From contig CAUEEP010000245.1 in assembly GCA_958450365.1 (NCBI GenBank), positions 310,001 through 374,000 on the forward strand: a stretch of DNA of 64,000 nucleotides, written 5' to 3'. Position 1 is the first letter of the stretch. Each line of letters starts with the position of its first letter. The DNA is from Mesorhabditis belari. Taxonomy: Eukaryota; Nematoda; Chromadorea; Rhabditida; Rhabditidae. A program made the translations under genes and the position numbers. Of the stretch, positions 54,701-64,000 are shown piece after piece. Under the pieces are notes generated by a model that had not been told where the DNA came from, ran no database searches, and saw only the letters and a program-made list of their open reading frames with translations.

Positions 54701-57700
54701 TTGAAAATGGCACTGTTTTTATTGCCAGCTTTAGGTTTTCGTTGATCAGATGAACACAGATGTTGTAGGAATTACGAGGCACAACCCGGAAACACATCAA
54801 ACGGTAATATTGTCATTATTGGGCTCTTAATTTACAAGACCTTTAATAATTTTATGTTTTAGGTGGTTCTTGTCGCGCATACGGCTTTCAAAGGACCCAA
54901 TGGCAGCCCTGGATTAAAATGGATTCCCCTTGGTGGTTGGTTTTTTACAGACTTTCCTTTCTATGGCGTGATTTTTATTTTGTTTTATTTAGGTTCTCTA
55001 CAAGAAGTCTTATTCGAAATGACGTTTGAAAAAGTTGCAGAAGATTCTGAGCCAGGTTAAATTTTGAGAAATTGATTTTTTATCAAATAATTTTTTAGAA
55101 AGTAACACCGCCTTGATCGGGATCACAAATTTTTCCGTGAACGTCAAGGAAAATTTGCTGGTTGATGAGGCATCAACTTGCTGCCTTCACGATAAATTTC
55201 TTGAATTAAAAAATTTTTCATCCGGCACAATTCTCGCTTACAGGTTTTGCATTTTCCCCCAGTTTTTTTATCTTTTCACTCAGCGTTCAACTTGACAAAG
55301 AAGCGCAGCTTGCTATGGATCTAGCTCGCAAGTACAGTGAAGGGCGGGACAATGATCTAAATCAAGGTACCTAAGAGAAAATGAAAAAAGTGCCAACCTT
55401 ATTTTAGAATTGGATAAAATTTTATCAACGCTATCCTATTCGGCATTCCACTTTTTGCTATTTTCGACTGCTGCAGAAGATCAGACCTTGATTGGACAAG
55501 GGGCATATGATGTTCCAAATCATGGATCTTTTGTATATTGTGGACTACAAGGTTTGGCTCACTCTTTTTTAACACAAATGAAAACTTAGGAATAATACCT
55601 CTGCTGAAAAGAATTCGGGAAAACAATGATCTTGGCCATCCGATATGTCAGGTTTAACTTGAATTTTGATAGAACTAAAACTTTTATTTTCAGAATTTGC
55701 GAGATGGAACTTGGTTGGCCGACTACATGGTCAATCGTCTACGCGAGAGGAGCGGAGAATTTAAAGAGGTAGTTTATAGACGTATGAATGCACTCTGTAA
55801 CCAACTTTTTAGTTAGCTGAGACCTGCTCAAAAATTTTTGGACTTTTACCCGCTATTCCATATTATCTCCGGCCTTGCTATTTTGAGGCATTGGTTGGAT
55901 ATTTGTATACTGCGATCCGGAGAACATTGAATGATCGCTTTTTAGCGTAAGACATTATCGTTTCGTTAGGAGTTTATTTGTTTAGAACAAATCCGTTGAT
56001 GAACTCGCATTTGGCAAAATCTCTTTTGTTATCAACGATTTCTTTTGTCGCCGACATTCCGGGAGCTCGACTGTCTCCTTTGGTTGATTCAGAAAAAGTG
56101 AGTTCGACTTTTTAATGCCGATTTTTGATACTATAAATAAATATTAATTTTAGAGGCAAATTCCTTCACTTGCTGCTGGACTACCACATTTCACGACTGG
56201 CATTTGGAGAAACTGGGGTCGAGACACATTCATTGCACTACCCGGCTGTCTGCTTGTTCCTGGGCGATTCGAAGAAGCGAAGTAAGCAACTCCAAGGTTT
56301 TTAAATTATTGCACGCCTAGAAACATCATTCTTTCATACGCTGGCTCAATGAGACATGGATTAATCCCTAATTTACTTGCAGAAGGAAAGGGTTTGAGAA
56401 TTTATTGTCACATCTTACCTACTATTCATTTCATTTAGGCGCTCGTTACAACTGCAGAGATGCTACATGGTTTTGGCTGTACGCAATTGTTCGCTATGCA
56501 CATATGGCCCCAGATGGTGAAGCGATTTTAAAAGAATCTGTTTTGAGAATCTTTTCCACTGATGATGCTGAATTTATGGTTGACTCGAGGGTAGATTGTA
56601 TCGTTTTAAAAACAAACAATAAAAATTTAGGTTGAATCTCTTGCGGAGACAGTTACTGAGGCTTTGCAACGACACTTCTCGGGCATTGCGTATCGTGAAC
56701 GTAATGCTGGCACAGCAATTGACGAACATATGAAAGATGAAGGTTTGGAGATTTGCTATACTGTTAAGCCTTTGGGTCAGGTTTTAACGTTCGAGTATGG
56801 GTGAATCGCGACAATGGATTTATCTATGGAGGTAACCAGTGGAATTGTGGCACATGGATGGACAAAATGGGCAGCTCTGATAAAGTAAGTATGCAACCCA
56901 CCTGATCACTGACTCATGTTAATTTTTTCAGGCTGGGAATAGAGGGCACCCGGCAACGCCAAGAGATGGAGCAGCAGTAGAAATCCAAGTGAATTTTTAC
57001 TAATTCAACGCTATTTTAAAAGCTCTTAAATTCAGGGTCTAGCTGTGGCCGTGCTTAATCAAATGGAAACTTGGGCCCAATCCAGAAAAATCGCTACTTT
57101 AGGAGTCTCTGATGGTAAGCTGTCGCCAAAATTGTCGCCAAAAATAAAACCTGTCTAGGTGAATCGAAATGGAGTTGGGGAGAATGGAGTAAACGCATAA
57201 CGTCGAATTTCCGTAAATGTTTCTACATCGAAGAAAACTGCGCTGACAAATTTGTGAACAAAAAAGGCAAAAATTTTTGAATGAGTTGAATACCTAAGCC
57301 AATGTTTAGGTATTATCAAAGACACTTTTGAATCCTCACAGGGGTATACCGACTATCAATTGAGACCGAACGCTTGCATTGCTGTTGCAATTGTAAGTGC
57401 TAATGTGGAGTTTTACAACTCAAATTTTAGGCGCCCGAATTGTTACCAAATGAATTGAGCTGGAATGCTTTGGAAATGACAAAACAGCACTTATTGGGAC
57501 CATTGGGAATTAAAACTTTAGATTCGAGGTTTGTTTTAACAGACTTTAAAAATAAATCAGAATTTATTTCTAGTGATTGGGCATATAACGGCTGTTATAA
57601 TAATGACGATGATGGCTCAGATCGCAAGACCGCAAAAGGATGGAACTATCATCAAGGACCTGTTAGTTTAGTAAATCTCAAAAATTTCCAAGTGATTGTT

Positions 57701-58056
57701 TAGGAATGGCTTTGGGTAGCTGGATATTACTTAAAGGCAAAAACTGTTATTGGCTCTAAAATGGGTGCTGATAAATGGAATGCTGCAAAGAAAGAGGTAA
57801 AATAATTGCAAAACTGCTACCTAGGTCCAACTTAGGTTGAAACACATTTGGGGCGATGTCAAGAGCACATTGACTGTTCGACATGGAGCTCACTTCCTGA
57901 GCTGACACAGGTAGGCTGTTACTTGAAACTTTTCAAAAAGCTAACTCATAGGCAAATGGCGAACATTGTCACGGAAGTTGCCCAGCTCAAGCGTGGAGCG
58001 TTGGCGTTATACTCGAAGCCTATGTGGATTTGATCAACTTGCAATCCAAAATGTGA
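51708..58056 (+). CDS. Glycogen debranching enzyme
   Basis: Bifunctional cytosolic enzyme: 4-alpha-glucanotransferase (GH13-like) and amylo-alpha-1,6-glucosidase (GH133), acting with phosphorylase in glycogen breakdown. The gene has more than 25 short exons. The start [20 protein letters not shown] follows an AATTTAG acceptor. Transferase landmarks: [36 protein letters not shown], the [18 protein letters not shown] block with the nucleophile Asp, and [20 protein letters not shown] with the acid Glu. Middle: [12 protein letters not shown] and [15 protein letters not shown]. Glucosidase landmarks: [60 protein letters not shown] and [15 protein letters not shown]. The end is [17 protein letters not shown]. 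No disruption was found along the parts I translated, though I did not tabulate every junction. Tail-to-tail with ELOF1; AATAAAA lies near 58138. Confidence 0.93.
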
Positions 58057-58428
58057 ATGTGACCATAGAAATGTGAATTTTTTTGTGTAAATTAGATCAA
58101 GTCATTTGTGGTGCCAATTTAAAAAAATGTGTAGACAATAAAATGTAACGTAGCTGAACATTAGGAATAACACTGTCAAACAACTCGCTTAAATAAAGTG
58201 AAAAACTATAACAAGACCGGTATTTCAAAATGATGTAAACAAAACCAATCAAAAATATATACAATCAGTTGAACAACGTCAAAAATCGATTGGAGATCTT
58301 TAGAGGTAAGTTTGGCAAAAGAAGATAAAATCTTTTCACAAACATTTAAGTAATTCAGAATCGTGAAAGCGTCGATCTGAAGAAAAAATATTAACTATTT
58401 CAAAGACATCCAAAGTTTACCCACCTTA

Positions 58429-58766
58429 TTATTGATTTGCTTGTTCACATGCATCAATCCAATCCGAATACACATCAACAGGCTCCGACAGATAGTTAAT
58501 CTTTGTCTAAACTTTCATTACAGTTAGCGGTATAGATGAAAACTACCTGAAAATCTTCCAGACAAACGCGGCATTTAATAAATCCAACCATTCGATCGCG
58601 ATCCCTGTTTTCAAAATTTGATAAAGCGTTAAAGCAAAAGGTAAAATTACATTTTCACTTCGCACACTTTCTCATGATTGCAAAATGGACAATTGAACTG
58701 TGTGTCGAGTGGAACAATTATCTTCGCTTTTGGTGGCGGCTTTCGCGATGACTTTTTCTTGCCCAT
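58429..58766 (-). CDS. Transcription elongation factor ELOF1 (Elf1 family)
   Basis: ELOF1 is a small zinc-binding factor that rides with RNA polymerase II through chromatin. Three exons (58766-58651, 58604-58547, 58506-58429) give exactly 83 residues, the usual animal length. The basic start [15 protein letters not shown] is followed by the zinc-binding cysteines in [20 protein letters not shown] and [12 protein letters not shown]. The ending is [20 protein letters not shown] plus Q. Every family landmark is present. The start codon lies only about 37 bases from a family B MITE, so part of the promoter or 5' leader may derive from a transposon. Confidence 0.95.
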
Positions 58767-58802
58767 TTTTTGTCAAATCTAAAGTTGCACTAAAGTCAAA
58801 TC

Positions 58803-58992
58803 GGCGGTGGCTACTTTGCGCAACTCGCCATAACTTTCTTCGAAGTCTACCAATCTTTATGATTTTTGTGTCATTTTGTTACACTTGTTGAGATCTACAA
58901 AATGACACAAAAATCATAAAGATTGGCTTACTTAGAAGATGGGAAGTTATGGGAAGTTGTGCAAAAAATTTGGCGCAAATTAGCCGCCCCCA
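58803..58992. mobile_element. Family B palindromic MITE, copy 3
   Basis: Centre ATTTTTGTGTCATTTTGTTA with its complement CAAAATGACACAAAAAT; outer parts match copies at 3448 and 11693 (AACTCGCCATAACTTTCTTC; GGCGCAAATTAGCC). It lies directly upstream of ELOF1. Confidence 0.85.
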
Positions 58993-59060
58993 TCAACGGT
59001 ATCGAGAGTACAGTAAGAAAACAAGAAACAGAACAAAAATACAGTAAGTTAACAAACAGC

Positions 59061-59630
59061 GGAGGCCGCATCCGCGCGAAATAAGGCAAAAAACGTTCTC
59101 TATCAGAATTTCACGTTTGAATATCCATTCGACGCAGAAAATTGTGCTGAATCGAATGGTGAAGAAATTATCGAAATCCGTCTGACTCGATTTTTTAAAA
59201 TCGCCTTTTATCGAAAAAACCGCACTTTTACAACCAACTCGCTCGCCGCGACCAACCTTCGGTGGCTCGTTCTCAGCGTGGTCGAAAGATTGCGAAAGAT
59301 TGACCAAAAAGGCATCAAGTCTTCGCAGAGTTGATCAATTGTTATTTTTTTGGTATCAAAATGATCTTTGCACAAGTCCACACAAAAGTTATCGGTTTTG
59401 AGGGCACAATCTTTCGACCACGCTGAGAACGAGCCACCGAAGGTTGGTCGCGGCGAGCGAGTTGGTTGTAAAAGTGCGGTTTTTTCGATAAAAGGCGATT
59501 TTAAAAAATCGAGTCAGACGGATTTCGATAATTTCTTCACCATTCGATTCAGCACAATTTTCTGCGTCGAATGGATATTCAAATGTGGAATTCTGATAGA
59601 GAACACCATTTCGCGCGGATGTGGAAGCCG
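59061..59630. repeat. Long near-perfect inverted repeat
   Basis: Arms of about 230 bases (59061-59292 and 59406-59630) are almost exact reverse complements around a 113-base spacer. Shared segments include AACGAGCCACCGAAGGTTGG, GTTGGTTGTAAAAGTGCGGT and TCGAGTCAGACGGATTTCGA. The identical protein-like frames on both arms (FDHAENEPPKVGRGERVGC) are mirror images of each other. The arms are less AT-rich than their surroundings and resemble coding DNA. The spacer is unique. It lies between the divergent ELOF1 and mago genes. Confidence 0.9.
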
Positions 59631-60002
59631 TAATACAGTAAGTTACGGAGTTTTTTTTTCCATCATAGGTATTTTTAATTTTTTCGTGAACGTAGCTCTA
59701 GAAAATTTCTAACGGAAAAAATAAAGCAACAATATCGAATTGGCGTTGAAATTTTGCGCTCCACTCTCGAAATTCGACCAAACCATGATGAACAAACTAC
59801 GGCCTACGGCTCTTTTGTCTCTGTCTCACATTGATCGTTACCTACAACTTGACAATACTTTTGACATGTTTGCCGCGTAGGGTTGCGCTCGGATTTCGTA
59901 TTTAGAAAGCATCTACTCCCTTGATCGTTTGATTTGCGTTCTCTTTGTGTTTTCATTCTATGAATTCAGATAGTGCATAATGTTGACGTTTCTAGGTACA
60001 AA

Positions 60003-60673
<671 letters not shown>

Positions 60674-60977
60674 ATTGCTCTTTGTTAACGTTTATTGTTG
60701 AAATTTCGATGTTTACATTGTTCATTTATTTTTCACATTTTTGGCTGTAGTTTTGCTAAAAATTCTTCAAATTGTCTTCTCTAAAAGCAAAGCAAGATCT
60801 CTGTTGAATAAATTATTTTTGATAAATCTCATGGTTGATTGAAAGTTGCAGACTTACACTTATTTTAAACGTTAATGATTTTTTTTAATGTAGGCAGTCG
60901 AAATGGCATCCCGTTAAAGGGCTCTTTACATAGTTCTGTCGAATGCTTATTGTTGCATGTAAAAAGCTTATTTTCAG

Positions 60978-61902
<925 letters not shown>

Positions 61903-62235
61903 CTACAGTTTGTAACTCATAACCTGTTCCACTCATTTTTGTATATTTCTCATGCTCCACTTGTGTAGCTCCTTTCGTCATAATGTTTCTGATCAATTTC
62001 TACTGGTTTCTGTGGTTGTTTCTGTGATATTTTTCTTGGCTTTATTCTACCCGCATTGTTTTACCGACGTAAACAAGCATTTGCTGAAATAAATTTTGAA
62101 AGAGGTGCCTGGGGAAAGTACACTATTGTTTAATCCACAACAAATTACTTTATAGAAAACAAACAAAACTTTGTGGGGCCGAAGCACGCTTTAGTGTTAA
62201 CTAATACTTGCCTAATTTAGTACTTAGGAAGCACG

Positions 62236-64000
62236 ATGATAGTTGAAAAGCCGATACAAGAGCCCACGAATAGCAGACTCACCCCGTCTGGTTCACAAAA
62301 CAATCTTGGTTTTTCGCGTGCATCCTCTTCAGGTAACTTTACGACAAACTTGCAAGCTATTGCTGATACTTGCACTGAAATGATGCATGGTTTTTGTTTT
62401 TAGATTCGTCTTCTAACTCGCCTTCTAGAGAAATCGTCGATATCAACTCGCTCATTAATCCTTCGACAAGGTTTAAAGTTTTACAAGTGTATCAATTGAA
62501 AACCTATGTAGGTATGCGTTTTGCCAATTGGCAGCAACTGTGTTGAAACTCGATTTTTTGGATCAAGATGATTCCACGTCAATGTACAAATTTTTCAGCA
62601 GCAACTTCATAATGTATTTAGTTTATATTGTAAACATGTTTTACAAGTTGTTTTGGAATATCTGGCAATTCCTGTGAAGTCCCGAAAAATTTTCACATCT
62701 TATTTGGAGGTTTGTTCTTTGAAAATCTGGGTTTATTTTTTAATTTAGGAAGATGTCGACTTTCCAGATGTGGCCACGCTAATAATTTCGATTAAAGAGG
62801 ATGTGGTAGTGGTTAAAAGAGGAACAAATTTGTTTTTGTCATACCTTCTCTATCAATTTGTTGCCACAAGTTTTTAAATTTCTAAAATTTTGGTTAATTT
62901 TAACTTCTAGGTCATTACGACAGCCGCACCCGTGTTTTGTTGCGACACCTATCCACCTTATTGGCCGTTGTATGGGAAGAATTTGAAGAAGTGAGATTGT
63001 TTTAATTGAGCTTTATTGTTTTTGGTTGTAGATTGAGAACTCTTTGGTTTCGCTCATGCTTGATGAATTTGTGGAAAGCGAGTAAGTATTTATAGTTTAC
63101 CCAGAATTATCTAATTTATATTTTCAATTTATAGCAATGAGCTGGTCAAAGATGGGTAGGTTATTGTAGTGTGGTCCCCAATAAATATCCTTAAATTGAT
63201 ATTAGTATATAGTTGTGGGTTCAGTGAACTTATTTGTATTGTCTAATAAGCAAATCTTTTATTTTAGGCAGTCGATTAAGGCACGAGAAAAGATAGCAAA
63301 AAGCAAGAAACTCAAACGGTATCTAATGATTGGAGCTGCTGGCGGAGTCGGTGGAGTGCTTATAGGTGTGTTGAAATTGATATGCTAGAATTGTTTTATT
63401 TGGAGTTTGGAAGTCTTTAACATGTTTTAGGTCTAACTGGTGGTCTAGCTGCTCCTCTTGTTGCCATCGGCGCGGGAGCAGTTCTTGGTATTTATATTAA
63501 TATATACTTAATATGGCTTTTATATTAATATACTAGCGCATGGAGCTGTTTAGGAGGAGCAGCAACAGCTGCAATTGGAACGACCGTTGGGGCGGCAATT
63601 TTGGGGACAACTTTTGGAGTCGCAGGCGCTGGTCTAGCAGGATATAAAGTAGCAAAATTTGTTTGACTAAAACCATTTAAATTAGATGAAGAAACGGGTT
63701 GGAGCTATTGAAGAGTTTTCCATTGAACCACTTACAAACGGTCACGCGTTGAACTGTGTCTTGGCAGTAAGCGGATGGATTAACGAATCTTCGGTATTTT
63801 TAAGTTTGAGAAAGCGCAAAGAAAATTCAGACCAATGACCAAGCGTTCATTTATTCATGGCGTCATTTGAGCCAAAGCAAAGAACAATATACACTTCGTT
63901 ATGAATCAAAGTATCTCGAAGAGCTTGGAAAGGTTTTTTTGAAAGAAAAGCTTTAGTAAAATAATTAAGGCTATGGAATATCTTGTTAGTGCTGCTGCAA
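62236..64000 (+). CDS. TMCO4 / DUF726 alpha-beta-hydrolase-like protein (5' part)
   Basis: The chain starts MIVEKPIQEPTNSRLTPSGS and runs through YAFCQLAATVLKLDF, VLEYLAIPVKSRKIFTSYLE, SRTRVLLRHLSTLLAVVWEE and KLKRYLMIGAAGGVGGVLIG. Then comes a Gly/Ala-rich double membrane segment (LTGGLAAPLVAIGAGAVLG; AATAAIGTTVGAAILGTTFG) and MKKRVGAIEEFSIEPLTNGH. The hydrolase domain opens at NCVLAVSGWINESS and QAFIHSWRHLSQSKEQYTLR. The order of N-terminal helical region, glycine-zipper-like membrane pair and hydrolase start is that of TMCO4 and its yeast and nematode relatives. The window ends before the G-x-S-x-G nucleophile, so completeness cannot be judged. It follows TVP23 by about 333 bases on the same strand. 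Confidence 0.85.

Noticed and set aside
58993..59712. Two matching protein frames containing FDHAENEPPKVGRG
   Set aside because: They are the same sequence read on the two arms of an inverted repeat; no splice-supported gene structure was found.

Overview
The window looks like genomic DNA from a free-living or rhabditid-type nematode. Introns are mostly 38-60 bases with GT...TTTCAG or TTTTAG ends. The base composition is AT-rich. Many genes have a 3' splice-like sequence directly before the start codon, as expected for spliced-leader addition. Several products are typical animal proteins, including Mago nashi, hyccin, ELOF1, glycogen debranching enzyme, an IP6 kinase and a major-sperm-protein domain protein. 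All genes were read by hand by joining exons at splice sites in frame.

Bases 1-36700 are repeat-rich and gene-poor. They contain a disrupted Ly6/uPAR-like gene (3.7-5.2 kb), the 3' exons of an unrecognised gene (5.5-5.9 kb, minus), a decayed MYST acetyltransferase (6.4-8.3 kb, minus), an apparently intact GPI-anchored protein with two Ly6-like domains (9.3-12.2 kb), a small unrecognised gene (13.4-14.6 kb, minus) and an MSP-domain gene (20.8-23.5 kb). Around and inside them are a short piggyBac element with TTAA ends, a broken mariner transposase, a LINE reverse-transcriptase scrap, at least ten families of terminal-inverted-repeat (MITE-like) elements, about ten minisatellites, and very long C, T and G homopolymer runs at 33.1-34.0 kb.

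Bases 36700-64000 are gene-dense: IP6 kinase (+), TATDN3-type nuclease (+), a multi-C2H2 zinc-finger protein (-), a Bin3/MePCE RNA-capping methyltransferase (-), hyccin (+), glycogen debranching enzyme (+), ELOF1 (-), Mago nashi (+), TVP23 (+) and TMCO4 (+, cut by the window end). Mago/TVP23/TMCO4 are spaced at about 305 and 333 bases and Bin3/zinc finger at about 343. This spacing, with splice acceptors at the starts, is compatible with nematode operons but does not prove them.

No single new multi-gene system is evident. The most interesting signals are: a 230-bp-arm inverted repeat between ELOF1 and mago; a perfect 37-bp hairpin in an MSP-gene intron; an intact/broken Ly6 paralogue pair; in-frame stops in an otherwise recognisable MYST enzyme; nested and repeated MITE families using host introns; and the C(345)/G(236) homopolymer junction, which may be an assembly artefact.
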